Assembly: GCA_934621485.1 (NCBI GenBank)
Contig: CAKTUS010000006.1
Location: 1-60,822, forward strand
Direction: 5' to 3'
Length of the DNA stretch: 60,822 nt
From: an uncultured Clostridia bacterium
GTDB lineage: Bacteria > Bacillota > Clostridia > Christensenellales > Aristaeellaceae
Of this stretch, positions 17,807-26,740 are shown piece by piece (within the stretch, counting starts at the first letter, position 1; the number at the start of each line of letters is the position of its first letter). The translations under genes and the position numbers were made by a program. The notes below the pieces were generated by a model. The model saw nothing but the letters and a program-made list of their open reading frames with translations. It made no database searches and was not told where the DNA came from.

Positions 17807-19366
17807 ATGAGCAAGGTATTGATTATCGGCGTAGGCCCCGCAGGCTTAACGGCGGGTTATGAACTCTTGAAACATGGCTACGAGGTGACCATTCTGGAAA
17901 AAAGCCGGGAGATTGGCGGCATTTCCAAAACAGTGCAGTATCAGGGCAACCGCATGGATATCGGCGGCCACCGCTTTTTCAGCAAGGATCAGCGAGTGAT
18001 GGACTGGTGGGCCGATTTGATGCCTCTGCAGGGCGCGCCCTCCTATGACGACAAGGTGCTGGGACGGCCGGTTCCCCTGGTTCCCGGCGGCCCAGATCCG
18101 GAAAAAGAGGACCGGGTGATGCTGATCCGCAACCGGGTCAGCCGCATCTATTACAACCATCATTTCTTTGATTATCCCATCAGCCTGAAGTGGGATACGC
18201 TGAAAAACATGGGCTTTGTAACCACCATGCAGGTGGGCTTCAGCTTCCTGCACGCCGCGCTGCATAAACGCCCCAACGACAATTTGGAGAATTTTTATAT
18301 CAATTCCTTTGGCAAAAAGCTGTACAGCATGTTTTTTGAAGGCTATACGGAAAAGCTGTGGGGCCGTCATCCCAGCGAGATTGACGCCAGCTGGGGCAAG
18401 CAGCGTACCAAGGAATTGAGCATTTTCGGTATCCTCAAGGACATGTTCTCCAAGATTTTTATGAGCAAGGAACAGCGGGCAAAGCATGTGCAAACCTCGC
18501 TGATTGAAGAATTCCGCTATCCTAAGCTGGGCCCCGGCCAGCTGTGGGAAACCGTGGCCCATGAAATTGAAGCCATGGGCGGGAAAATCGTGATGGGCTG
18601 TGAAACCCTGGGTGTAACCACCGAAAACGGCAAGGTGAAAAGCCTGCGCTGCCGTGATGAAAACGGAGAGCAGGAGCTGGCGGCGGATTTGTTCTTCTCC
18701 TCCATGCCGGTCAAGGATCTGGTGGGCGGCATGAACGACGTGCCCAAAGACGTGGCCGACGTGGCCAGGGGCCTGCCTTACCGCGATTATGTCACGGTGG
18801 GCCTGTTGGTGAACCGGCTGAATCTGAAAAATGAAACCCAGCTGAAAACCCTGGGCAATATTGTGCCGGACTGCTGGATTTATGTGCAGGATTCCAGCGT
18901 AAAGCTGGGCCGCATCCAGATTTACAACAACTGGTCGCCCTATATGGTGGAGGACCCGGAGCATACCGTGTGGATTGGGTTGGAGTACTTCTGCGCCGAG
19001 GGCGACGACTTCTGGAACATGACGGAGGAAGAAACCGTGGCCCTGGGTGCGAAAGAACTGTGCTCCATGGGCGTTATCGACCGGCCGGATGAAATCCTGA
19101 AGAGTCATCGGGTGCGGGTGCAGAAGGCATATCCCGCCTATTTTGACACCTATGACGATATCGGCAAAGTGATCGACTATCTGAACACCTTTGACAACCT
19201 GTATTGCGTGGGCCGCAACGGGCAGCACCGGTATAACAACATGGACCATTCCATGGCCACGGCCTTTGAAGCGGTAGACGATGTGCTCAAGGGCGTAACA
19301 GACAAGACCAACGTGTGGAATGTGAATACCGAGCAGGAGTATCACGAGGAAAAGAAGGAAAACTAA
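17807..19366 (+). CDS. FAD-dependent oxidoreductase, amine-oxidase / UGM-like fold
   Basis: 519 residues. N-terminal FAD Rossmann loop VLIIGVGPAGLTAGYELL followed by VTILEKSREIGG and the GGHRFFSKD segment typical of the NAD_binding_8 flavoproteins related to UDP-galactopyranose mutase and protoporphyrinogen oxidase, often found in polysaccharide loci. A C-terminal flavin-contact segment reads YCVGRNGQHRYNNMDHSM. The ATG at 17807 follows AGGAGAG; the in-frame upstream ATG lacks a site. RecJ starts 16 bp after its stop, so they are likely co-transcribed. UDP-sugar mutase activity is plausible given capF nearby but not shown. Confidence 0.85.
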   Translation: MSKVLIIGVGPAGLTAGYELLKHGYEVTILEKSREIGGISKTVQYQGNRMDIGGHRFFSKDQRVMDWWADLMPLQGAPSYDDKVLGRPVPLVPGGPDPEKEDRVMLIRNRVSRIYYNHHFFDYPISLKWDTLKNMGFVTTMQVGFSFLHAALHKRPNDNLENFYINSFGKKLYSMFFEGYTEKLWGRHPSEIDASWGKQRTKELSIFGILKDMFSKIFMSKEQRAKHVQTSLIEEFRYPKLGPGQLWETVAHEIEAMGGKIVMGCETLGVTTENGKVKSLRCRDENGEQELAADLFFSSMPVKDLVGGMNDVPKDVADVARGLPYRDYVTVGLLVNRLNLKNETQLKTLGNIVPDCWIYVQDSSVKLGRIQIYNNWSPYMVEDPEHTVWIGLEYFCAEGDDFWNMTEEETVALGAKELCSMGVIDRPDEILKSHRVRVQKAYPAYFDTYDDIGKVIDYLNTFDNLYCVGRNGQHRYNNMDHSMATAFEAVDDVLKGVTDKTNVWNVNTEQEYHEEKKEN

Positions 19367-19382
19367 GTGGAGGAATCATCCC

Positions 19383-21746
19383 TTGCTACGCTTTGTACCC
19401 CGCGATGCGCGTTCCATGGATGAACGCGCCCTTGCCGCGCTGCGCCCCTATGCCGGGGTGACGGCGCGGCTTTTGTACGCCCGCGGCATCGAAACCGCTG
19501 CGGAAGCGGACGCGTTTTTGCATCCGTCCCTCAATCAGCTCCACGACCCGCTGCTGCTGCATGACATGGACAAGGCTCTGGCGATTTTGCGGCAGGCGCG
19601 CCGGGAGCAACAGCCCGTTGTGGTGTATGGCGACTATGATGTGGACGGCATTTGCGCCACATCGCTAATGGCTTTGGCGCTGCGCCAATACGGCGTAGAG
19701 GCCAGTACCTACACGCCCCTGCGGCAGGAAGGCTACGGGCTGAACTGCGCTGCTGTGGAAAGCCTGGCGGCCCGGTACCGGGTGATGGTAACGGTAGATC
19801 TGGGCATTACCAATCACCAGGAGGTACGCCTGGCTCAGCGGCTGGGCATGCAGGTTATTGTGACCGATCACCATGGGCTGGATTTGGAGGAAAGCCCGGC
19901 TGACGCGGTGCTCAATCCGCTGCTGGGCGATTATCCCTTCCGCAAGCTGTGCGGAACCGGCGTAGCCTTTAAGGTGGCGCAGGCGCTGCTGGGAATCGAC
20001 AAGTGCCGGGAGTATCTGGATCTGGCGTCCCTGGCCACAGTGGCGGATATTGTGCCTCTGGTGGATGAAAACCGGGTGCTGGTGGCCCTTGGCATGCAGG
20101 AAATGGCTGCGCGGAAGCGCCCGGGCATGCGGGCTCTGCTTCGGGTCAGCGGCGATCCGGACCCCATTGACAGCGGCGCGCTGGGTTTTCGGTTGGGGCC
20201 GCGGCTGAATGCCGCTGGCCGTCTGGACGATGCAGGCAAGGGCGTGCGCCTGATGATGACCGGAGATGCGGCTGAGGCGGATGCGCTGGCACAGGAGCTG
20301 GACGAACTAAACACCCGCCGCAGGGAACAGGAAGCAGAACTGGTGAAGCAAGCATCCGCAGCCGCGGCGGCCCACGATTTTTTGTCCGAGCGGGTGCTGA
20401 TAGTTTGGGGAGAAGGCTGGCATGTGGGCGTAATTGGTTTGGCGGCCGGGCGGCTGTGCCAGCAATACGCCTGCCCCACCTGTGTGCTCAGCTTGCAGGA
20501 TGGGCTGATGCACGGCAGCCTGCGCTCCATTCCCGGAGTGAATATTCACCGCTGCCTCCAGCAGTGCGACGATTTGCTGGAGCGTTACGGCGGCCATGAG
20601 CAGGCGGCCGGCGTGACCCTGAAGCAGGAAAACTATCCGGCGTTTCGAAAGCGGCTGGAGCAGGCGGTTGGCGAAGCGGCGGAGGAAAGCTGCTTTATTC
20701 CCAGCCAGGAGTATGACGCGCAGGTGAGCCTTTCGGAGCTGACGGCCCCTCTGCTGGATGAAATCTCCCGACTGGCTCCCTTTGGCTGCCAGAATCCTGC
20801 GCCCCTGTTTCTGAGCCGCGACCTGCGGCCGGAAGAACGCCGGGCCGTGGGCGCGGATGGCAGCCACCTGAAGCTGACCCTGCGCCAGGAAAGCGTCATG
20901 ATGGACGCCATCGCTTTTGGCATGGGCAAGCTGGCGTCTGCTCTGCCGGACCGGGTGGACGCGGCGTTTAGCCTGGGACGCAACACCTTTCGGGGCGTTA
21001 CCCGGCTTCAGCTGGAGGTAAAGGCCATTCAGCCGTCCCAGGAATCCTGGCGAAAAAGCCTGCTTCAAGCGGACGAAGCCCGGGACGCCGGCCGGCTGTT
21101 GACCGCGCTGCTGGATGTTTTGCAGACGGCAAACACCGAGGTTTCGGAGGTGGAACCGGCACAGAGCGCTTCCTGGACCCAGTTGGCACAAGCCTTTGCC
21201 CAAGGTTCCCGGGGCTGCCTGCTGGCGGCGCAAACCCCCGCATCCGCCGCACGGGCATTGGAACTGGGAGAGATGGATTTTTGCACGCAGGTTACCTCAG
21301 ATCCACGAAATTTTGCCACGGTGCTGCTATCGCCCCTGCCGTCGATGGCGGAGGGACACTGGCGGCAGGTGTGGCTGCTGGATGGAGAGCTTTGTCCGGG
21401 CGAAGCGGATCTGTGGCGAAGCCGTTTGCCGCAGGCCCGCGTATATGCGCTGCCTTGCAGCGACGCTCTGCGCGCTCTGGCCGCCGCCGTGGACGCGGGC
21501 GACGAACGTTACCGCCTGCTGTATAAGGCCCTGCGCACGCAGCCCAGACGCACGCTGGGGGATGTTTGCCTGGCCTCTGGCCTTACGCAGCCCCAAGCCC
21601 TGGCGGGACTGGAGGCGTTTTCTCAGCTTCGGCTCATCCGCTATACCCCTTCACCTTTTCGCTATTCTCTTTTGCAAGCGGAAAAATGTACTCTGGGCGA
21701 CAGCCTGATGCTGCGCGCTCTGCGGAAACTGTCCGGAAAGCCGTGA
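19383..21746 (+). CDS. recJ: Single-stranded-DNA-specific exonuclease RecJ
   Basis: 787 residues. 5'-3' ssDNA exonuclease of recombination and mismatch repair. DHH-family motifs are clear: VVYGDYDVDG near residue 82, VTVDLGITN, VTDHHGLD near 161, then a DHHA1 half with GLAAGRL and YGGHEQAAG near 405. The C-terminal ~220 residues are an accessory region seen in Gram-positive RecJ. Starts with TTG at 19383, 9 nt after GGAGG; no ATG fits. Downstream partner of the flavoprotein gene. Confidence 0.95.
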   Translation: MLRFVPRDARSMDERALAALRPYAGVTARLLYARGIETAAEADAFLHPSLNQLHDPLLLHDMDKALAILRQARREQQPVVVYGDYDVDGICATSLMALALRQYGVEASTYTPLRQEGYGLNCAAVESLAARYRVMVTVDLGITNHQEVRLAQRLGMQVIVTDHHGLDLEESPADAVLNPLLGDYPFRKLCGTGVAFKVAQALLGIDKCREYLDLASLATVADIVPLVDENRVLVALGMQEMAARKRPGMRALLRVSGDPDPIDSGALGFRLGPRLNAAGRLDDAGKGVRLMMTGDAAEADALAQELDELNTRRREQEAELVKQASAAAAAHDFLSERVLIVWGEGWHVGVIGLAAGRLCQQYACPTCVLSLQDGLMHGSLRSIPGVNIHRCLQQCDDLLERYGGHEQAAGVTLKQENYPAFRKRLEQAVGEAAEESCFIPSQEYDAQVSLSELTAPLLDEISRLAPFGCQNPAPLFLSRDLRPEERRAVGADGSHLKLTLRQESVMMDAIAFGMGKLASALPDRVDAAFSLGRNTFRGVTRLQLEVKAIQPSQESWRKSLLQADEARDAGRLLTALLDVLQTANTEVSEVEPAQSASWTQLAQAFAQGSRGCLLAAQTPASAARALELGEMDFCTQVTSDPRNFATVLLSPLPSMAEGHWRQVWLLDGELCPGEADLWRSRLPQARVYALPCSDALRALAAAVDAGDERYRLLYKALRTQPRRTLGDVCLASGLTQPQALAGLEAFSQLRLIRYTPSPFRYSLLQAEKCTLGDSLMLRALRKLSGKP

Positions 21747-21763
21747 CGGGCTTCCCGGACAGT
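21728..21763 (+). other. Long hairpin spanning the recJ stop codon
   Basis: ACTGTCCGGAAAGCC (21728-21742) pairs with GGGCTTCCCGGACAGT (21748-21763) with one mismatch; the recJ stop sits in the loop. No T-run follows, so it may protect the 3' end or weakly attenuate rather than terminate. Confidence 0.6.
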
Positions 21764-21827
21764 AAACTGAAAGGCGTTTGCCCTGCCCTCAGCAGCCATG
21801 AGATCATGAGGAAAAGGAGGCTGTACC

Positions 21828-22316
21828 GTGAGCCGTCAACGAAAGCTTTGTCCGCCGCTGCTTGTCGGGGTCCTTGCCCTGGCGACGGCTGCGTTTGGCA
21901 TCGGCTGGTTTCTGTACACCCTGTGTCTGCAATCCCAGTGGAAAACGGACCGGCTGGAGCTGACGGGTTCCTTTGCCGCGGCCAGCCGTACCGGCGCTAT
22001 ACTATCGTATCAGGGACAGAGCCTTGCGGCAGATGAAAGAATCCTGGACTATTACTTTGACATTCTCACCTTTCCGGGCAGCATGGCCACAGGGCGCTGC
22101 AAAGCCGTGGATACGGAGCGATCCATATGCCTAAGCATGCCGGATGTTTCGCTGTTTTTCGCGCCGGCAGCAGAGGAAAACGCGCTGCTGGTTTTCTGGC
22201 GGCAGGGGCGGCAAAGCTGCGGTTATAGGCTTGGCGGCAGCATGGAGTTTTGCCATCTGGAACGTTTTTTCCAAAATGCGGCTCAGACCCAGACGACGCA
22301 AGACAACGGCATTTAG
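21828..22316 (+). CDS. Membrane-anchored protein of unknown function
   Basis: 162 residues. One N-terminal hydrophobic segment (about 8-31, LCPPLLVGVLALATAAFGIG) then an extracytoplasmic domain of about 130 residues with four cysteines. No family recognised. GTG start at 21828, 8 nt after AAAGGAGG. Lies between the recJ hairpin and the T-box promoter, in the same direction as recJ. Confidence 0.65.
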   Translation: MSRQRKLCPPLLVGVLALATAAFGIGWFLYTLCLQSQWKTDRLELTGSFAAASRTGAILSYQGQSLAADERILDYYFDILTFPGSMATGRCKAVDTERSICLSMPDVSLFFAPAAEENALLVFWRQGRQSCGYRLGGSMEFCHLERFFQNAAQTQTTQDNGI

Positions 22317-22429
22317 CTTTTTTGTGCAGCACGTTAAGCACGCAAATACGATTTACCCATAACGATTGGCAAATGCGGCGCATTTCCGCCAACTTCTTCG
22401 ACCTGTCGCCCCAGACGGCGCTTTAGCGC

Positions 22430-22458
22430 TTGACAAAACGCCTCTGGCGGACTATGAT
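22430..22458 (+). promoter_or_regulatory. Sigma-A promoter of the T-box - trpS transcript
   Basis: Perfect TTGACA (22430-22435), 17-nt spacer, TATGAT (22453-22458), just upstream of the leader. Confidence 0.88.
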
Positions 22459-22464
22459 ACCCAT

Positions 22465-22730
22465 AGAACCGATGAGGGAGAGAAGTACCCCCTTCACCTG
22501 TGGCAAAGGGAGCCGCCGACAGTGCGACAGCGGCCCACGGCGGGGCGGGAATGGACTTCCGAGGGCGGCAGTGAAGGCCGAACGAGCCCTAGCTGCCGAC
22601 GGGAACCCCACGCCCGTTATCCCAGTGGCGCATATCACCGTATGCGAAAAAGAGCCCGTTTTGGCGGGAAAATGTGAGTGGCACCGCGGAAGTTTCCGCC
22701 TCAAGCACAGCGTTGCTTGAGGCGTTTTTT
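22465..22730 (+). promoter_or_regulatory. Tryptophan T-box riboswitch leader with terminator
   Basis: Binds uncharged tRNA-Trp and then reads through to the downstream genes. Stem I contains an AGTA element near 22484 and a specifier site GAA-TGG-AC with UGG (Trp) at 22552-22554. The T-box sequence AGTGGCACCGCGG is at 22677-22689, with bulge TGGC at 22679-22682, complementary to a tRNA 3' end GCCA, matching the G73 discriminator of tRNA-Trp. The terminator is CGCCTCAAGCA (22697-22707) with TGCTTGAGGCG (22714-22724) and six Ts. Specifier, bulge and downstream trpS agree with each other. Confidence 0.95.
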
Positions 22731-22754
22731 CATACGGCGCCGGAAAGGAAGACT

Positions 22755-23102
22755 GTGAAAAGCTGCAAAAAGATGCTGATGCTGCACGGCACCCTGCTTT
22801 TGTATGCAGTGGTCAGTGTATTTGCCAAACTGGCAGGCTTGCGCATGGCCGAGGGAAACGCAGGCGCAACAGGGCTGTTTCTGGTGCTGGAAGCGCTTAC
22901 CCTGGGCGCGTATTCCGTGCTGTGGCAACAGGTGCTCAAGCGCATGCCCCTCAATTTTGCCTACAGCAATAAAGGCGTATGCACTCTGTGGACGGCCTTG
23001 TTCGGCCTGATTTTCTTTGGCGAAAGCCTGACAGTGGGAAAGGCGGTTGGCATCCTGGTGGTGCTGGCCGGAGTGGCCCTCGTGGTGACGGAACATGAAT
23101 AG
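22755..23102 (+). CDS. SMR/DMT-type four-helix transporter subunit 1 (T-box controlled)
   Basis: 115 residues with four hydrophobic helices at about 9-27, 36-58, 67-88 and 92-111, the size of a small multidrug-resistance or half-EamA unit. TM1 lacks the catalytic glutamate of drug-type SMR proteins, so drug efflux is unlikely. GTG at 22755 follows AAGGAAG; an ATG at 22773 is an alternative. It overlaps the next small transporter gene by 8 bp, suggesting a heterodimer. It is the first gene behind the tryptophan T-box, so tryptophan or related metabolite transport is inferred. Confidence 0.8.
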   Translation: MKSCKKMLMLHGTLLLYAVVSVFAKLAGLRMAEGNAGATGLFLVLEALTLGAYSVLWQQVLKRMPLNFAYSNKGVCTLWTALFGLIFFGESLTVGKAVGILVVLAGVALVVTEHE

Positions 23103-23433
23103 CGGCGTGCTCATCTATCTGGTAACCCCCCTGTTGTCCGCTATCAGCCAGTTGATTTTGAAAAAGGCCGCGGACAACCCCAAGTATACCGGCGTTCACG
23201 CCTACTTGAATCTGCCGGTCATCGGGGCCTACGCCCTGTTCTTCGGCTGCATGCTGCTCAACGTGGTGGCTCTGCGCACCCTGGATTTAATCGTGGCCAG
23301 CGTGCTGGAGGCTTCCGGCTACATCTACGTAATGGCGCTCAGCTTTTTCTTCCTGAAGGAAAAAATCACCCTGCGAAGGCTGATTGGCAATTGTGTGATC
23401 GTGGTGGGCATCGTGCTCACCTTGACCCTGTAA
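23095..23433 (+). CDS. SMR/DMT-type four-helix transporter subunit 2 (T-box controlled)
   Basis: 112 residues, four predicted helices (about 4-22, 36-56, 62-84, 94-111). Ends with the FFFLKEKIT then GNCVIVVGIVLTLTL arrangement common to DMT-superfamily halves. TM1 has SQLILKKAAD instead of the SMR glutamate. The ATG at 23095 lies inside the end of the first subunit, so translation is probably coupled and the two act as a pair. trpS begins 22 bp after its stop. Confidence 0.8.
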   Translation: MNSGVLIYLVTPLLSAISQLILKKAADNPKYTGVHAYLNLPVIGAYALFFGCMLLNVVALRTLDLIVASVLEASGYIYVMALSFFFLKEKITLRRLIGNCVIVVGIVLTLTL

Positions 23434-23455
23434 TCAAAGAGGAGGAATATGTTTA

Positions 23456-24472
23456 ATGGAAACCAATGCAACCGAAGCCAAAAAGATTATTTTTTCCGGA
23501 ATCCAGCCCTCCGGCACCCTGACCCTGGGCAACTATATCGGCGCGCTGCGTAATTTTAAGCTTCTGGAGGATGAGTACCAGTGCATCTACTGCGTGGTGG
23601 ACATGCATGCCATCACCGTGCGCCAGGACCCGGCCGCCCTGCGCCGCCGCTGCCTGGAGCTGGCCGGCATCTATATTGCCAGCGGCCTTGATCCCAAGAA
23701 AAACATCATTTACTGCCAGAGCCATGTGAGCGGCCATGCGGAGCTGGCCTGGATTTTGAACTGCTTTACCTACATGGGCGAATTGAGCCGAATGACCCAG
23801 TACAAGGACAAATGCGCCAAGCATGCCGATAACATCAACGCGGGTCTGTTTACCTATCCCACGCTGATGGCGGCGGACATCCTTTTGTACCAGACCAATC
23901 TGGTGCCTATCGGCGCGGATCAGAAGCAGCACCTGGAGCTGACCCGGGATATCGCCCAACGCTTCAACGGCGTTTACGGCGATGTGTTCACCATTCCCGA
24001 GGGCTACTTCGGCAAGGTGGGCAGCCGCATTATGAGCTTGCAGGAGCCCACCCGCAAGATGAGCAAATCCGATCCGGAGGAAACCTACATCGCCCTGCTG
24101 GATCCGCCGGACGTAATTCGCCGCAAGGTGAAGCGCGCGGTAACCGACAGCGACGCGGAAATCCGCTTCGACCCGGAAAACAAGCCAGGCGTCAGCAACC
24201 TGCTGAGCATTATCGCCGCCCTGAACAGCCAAACGCCTCAGGAGGCCGCTCAGGAACTGGAAGGCCAGGGTTACGGCAAGCTGAAGGAGCGGGTGGCAGA
24301 CTGCGTGATTGCTACCCTGGAGCCTTTGCAGAGCGAGCACAAGCGCCTGATGGCGGATAAAGCCTATTTGCAGAGCGTGCTGGATGAAAACGCCCAGATT
24401 GCGGACCATATGGCTCGCCGCACGCTGAACAAAGTAAAGCGCAAAATCGGGTTCGCACCGGTGGGCAAATAA
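23456..24472 (+). CDS. trpS: Tryptophanyl-tRNA synthetase
   Basis: 338 residues, class I synthetase of usual length. Charges tRNA-Trp. The HIGH-type motif appears as TLGNYIG around 24-30 and the KMSKS loop is exact (RKMSKSDP near 200). Tryptophan-pocket residues follow the YQTNLVPIGADQKQHLELTRD stretch in part. The ATG at 23456 follows GAGGAGGAATATGTTTA; another ATG 7 nt upstream is out of frame. Last gene of the T-box transcript; induced when tRNA-Trp is uncharged. Confidence 0.97.
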   Translation: METNATEAKKIIFSGIQPSGTLTLGNYIGALRNFKLLEDEYQCIYCVVDMHAITVRQDPAALRRRCLELAGIYIASGLDPKKNIIYCQSHVSGHAELAWILNCFTYMGELSRMTQYKDKCAKHADNINAGLFTYPTLMAADILLYQTNLVPIGADQKQHLELTRDIAQRFNGVYGDVFTIPEGYFGKVGSRIMSLQEPTRKMSKSDPEETYIALLDPPDVIRRKVKRAVTDSDAEIRFDPENKPGVSNLLSIIAALNSQTPQEAAQELEGQGYGKLKERVADCVIATLEPLQSEHKRLMADKAYLQSVLDENAQIADHMARRTLNKVKRKIGFAPVGK

Positions 24473-24504
24473 TCAGTTTTGTCGGGAAAGGGGAGCCGTA
24501 CCAA

Positions 24505-24973
24505 ATGATCTCCAGGCGCAAACCGAGCTTGCTTGGACCTGCCATGGCTTGGTTTTATCCGGCCTGGGTGTGCCTGGCATGCACGCTGATCTTCGCGCAA
24601 CGGAAAGGACAGTTGTTTACCGGCAGCCGGAGCATGCTGGCGGCTGGGCTTTTGATGTGCGGCTATGTCGGCGTTTGCCATATGCAAGCGGCGCTTCGCG
24701 GACAGGCCCGTGACGGCGGCTCTCTATGTGCACTGGGGAGCAACCCTGCTGTAATATCTCAAGTTTTGCCTGGATTATCCCCACACCTGCTCCATGACCT
24801 TCCGCTATATTCCGTCTACGCTGCTGATTGGCTGCCTTTTTCTGGGATATGCCGTTTCAACGCTTGACGAAAACGGCCGATGGTGTAAAATAATAGCTTG
24901 GGCGTTGCGCGGTTTATGCGGCCTGTTCTGCGTCCTTTCCTGTGGAATGTTTCTTTTGCTGGGGCTCGCTTGA
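24505..24973 (+). pseudogene. Decayed small membrane-protein gene
   Basis: An ATG at 24505 behind GGGGAG opens a frame with two hydrophobic stretches (AWFYPAWVCLACTLIF; MLAAGLLMCGYVGVC). Near 24700 hydrophobic coding continues in the +1 frame (PVTAALYVHWGATLL), meets a TAA near 24750, and resumes to a TGA at 24971-24973 with two more hydrophobic runs (STLLIGCLFLGYAV; GLCGLFCVLSCGMFLLLGL). This pattern suggests a broken multi-helix gene with a frameshift and a stop. A sequencing error cannot be excluded, and the 59-codon piece from 24794 could still be translated. Confidence 0.5.
24864..24891 (+). promoter_or_regulatory. Possible promoter of the COG2509-type gene
   Basis: TTGACG (24864-24869), 16-nt spacer, TAAAAT (24886-24891), inside the decayed gene and 133 bp before the next start. 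Confidence 0.45.
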
Positions 24974-25024
24974 TTAGCGGGCCCTTCCCCTTGTGCATGC
25001 CGGCAGGCAGAAAAGGAGCTTCGT

Positions 25025-26437
25025 ATGCAAAACAACCACTATGACCTGATTGTAATTGGCGCAGGCCCGGCAGGCATTTTTGCCGCCCTGCAAATGACCG
25101 AAAAACGCCCGGAAAGCCGGGTGCTGATGATTGATACCGGTCGGGCCATTGCCCATCGCACCTGTCCGGCGCGCATCGACGGTAAATGCCGCCACTGCGA
25201 TCCCTGCGGCATTGTGCATGGATGGGCCGGCGCAGGCGCGTTTTCGGATGGCAAGCTGTCTCTCAGCGACGAGGTGGGCGGACATGTGGCCGACTACATC
25301 GGCCACAAGCGGGCCATGGAGTACATCCGCCACGCAGATAAAAAATACCTGCAATTCGGCGCCAGCCCCGTGGTACACGGCCTGAATAACAGCCGCGTGG
25401 ATGAAATTGCCTATGAAGCCAGCCGCCACAACATTCGCCTGGTGCCCTGCCCGGTGCGGCATTTGGGAACGGAAAACGCAGGTCCTGTGCTGGGCGCGAT
25501 GCACGATTATCTAACCCAAAAGACCAACACCACTTTTCTGGAATTAACCAGCGCCGAGGATATTCTGTGCCAGGACGGCCATGTGGTGGGCGTGCGCATC
25601 TGCCAAAAGGGCTGCGAGCCCGAAACGGTGTATGCCCCCTATGTAATCGCCGGGCCCGGCCGCGGCGGCGCGAAGTGGCTGACGGAAACGGTAAACAAGT
25701 TGGGCCTGCGTACCCAGAATAACGAGGTAGACATCGGCGTGCGCGTAGAGGTGCCAAACGCCATCATGGATCACCTGACCCGGGACCTGTATGAGGCCAA
25801 GCTGGTATATTACAGTGACACCTATGAAAACAAGGTGCGTACCTTCTGCATGAACCCTGGCGGCGAGGTCAGCCAGGAGTATTATGAAGGCGGCATCGCC
25901 GTGGTGAACGGCCACAGCTATGAGGACGCGGCCAAGCGAACCGGCAATACCAACTTTGCGCTGTTGGTATCCACCCGTTTTACTGAGCCCTTTGACCAGC
26001 CTATTGCCTATGGCCGTTATATTGCGGAACTGGGCAACATGCTTACGGGCGGCCCCATCATGGTGCAGCGCCTGGGCGATTTGCTCAAGGGACGCCGTAC
26101 AGACGCCACCCGCTTGGCCAAGTCCACCACCATTCCCACCTTGTCCACCGCCGTCCCGGGCGATTTGAGCTTTGTGCTGCCTGCCCGTCACCTGACCAGC
26201 ATTGTGGAAGCCCTGCGGGCTTTCGACCATCTGGCCCCCGGCCTGTACAGCCAGAATACCTTGCTGTACGGTGTGGAGGTAAAGTTTTATTCCAGCAAAG
26301 TGCTGGTGGACAACAACTTTGAAACCGCCATCAAGGGCCTGTTCACCGTAGGCGACGGCGCAGGCATCACCCGCGGCCTGATGCAGGCGGGCGTAAGCGG
26401 CATGGTGGCCGCCGATGCCATTACAGGACGCATGTAA
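25025..26437 (+). CDS. FAD-dependent dehydrogenase, COG2509 type
   Basis: 470 residues. N-terminal FAD loop LIVIGAGPAGIFAALQM, then a cysteine cluster (CPARIDGKCRHCDPCG) and the GWAGAGAFSDGKLSLS stretch characteristic of COG2509 proteins. A late flavin motif reads GLFTVGDGAGITRGLMQAG. These proteins are widespread, usually annotated as uncharacterised NAD(P)/FAD dehydrogenases. The physiological substrate is unknown. The ATG at 25025 follows AAAAGGAGC. Stands alone; a hairpin at 26455-26476 and a repeat copy follow it. Confidence 0.88.
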   Translation: MQNNHYDLIVIGAGPAGIFAALQMTEKRPESRVLMIDTGRAIAHRTCPARIDGKCRHCDPCGIVHGWAGAGAFSDGKLSLSDEVGGHVADYIGHKRAMEYIRHADKKYLQFGASPVVHGLNNSRVDEIAYEASRHNIRLVPCPVRHLGTENAGPVLGAMHDYLTQKTNTTFLELTSAEDILCQDGHVVGVRICQKGCEPETVYAPYVIAGPGRGGAKWLTETVNKLGLRTQNNEVDIGVRVEVPNAIMDHLTRDLYEAKLVYYSDTYENKVRTFCMNPGGEVSQEYYEGGIAVVNGHSYEDAAKRTGNTNFALLVSTRFTEPFDQPIAYGRYIAELGNMLTGGPIMVQRLGDLLKGRRTDATRLAKSTTIPTLSTAVPGDLSFVLPARHLTSIVEALRAFDHLAPGLYSQNTLLYGVEVKFYSSKVLVDNNFETAIKGLFTVGDGAGITRGLMQAGVSGMVAADAITGRM

Positions 26438-26454
26438 AAAAGCATATTACTGAA

Positions 26455-26476
26455 GGGGGCGCACAGGTGCGCCCCC
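26455..26476 (+). other. GC-rich hairpin after flavoprotein gene
   Basis: GGGGGCGC (26455-26462) pairs with GCGCCCCC (26469-26476), loop ACAGGT. No T-run; a T-rich terminator lies farther on at 26628-26655. Confidence 0.65.
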
Positions 26477-26487
26477 TCAGGCCGTCC

Positions 26488-26656
26488 AAAAAGCTCGCCG
26501 GGCGGCAAAGAACGTAAGGAAAGCCTTGCTGTGCAAGGTAGCTGAACCAGGCGTTCACGCCGCCGGTTTCGGAATGAAAATCGGAGGGCTGCGGCCCTCC
26601 GATACCTCTCAGGGGGGCGACAGTCTGAAAGCTCGCCGACAGGAGCGAGCTTTTTG
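26488..26656 (-). repeat. Dispersed palindromic intergenic repeat, copy B
   Basis: Minus-strand copy of the element at 2750-2940, aligned through the GGAGGGC...GCCCTCC hairpin, ATTCCGAAACCGG, a GGCG...CGCC centre, CTTGCACAGCAAGG-like stem and CTTTGCCGCCCGGCGAGC. The right end carries GCTCG/CGAGC followed by five Ts (26628-26655), an intrinsic terminator for the plus-strand flavoprotein gene. Occupies the convergent gap before the minus-strand PepSY-like gene. Confidence 0.8.
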
Positions 26657-26740
26657 CCACCCTCTGTAGCCGCACATATGCCCTTATAGCGTTGAAAGAC
26701 AGGCAGCCGCTTTTGACAATCTCTGCAAAGAGTCGGCCCC

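Noticed and set aside
22430..22720. Frames of 96 and 103 codons in the T-box leader
   Set aside because: The region is explained by RNA structure with specifier, T-box and terminator.
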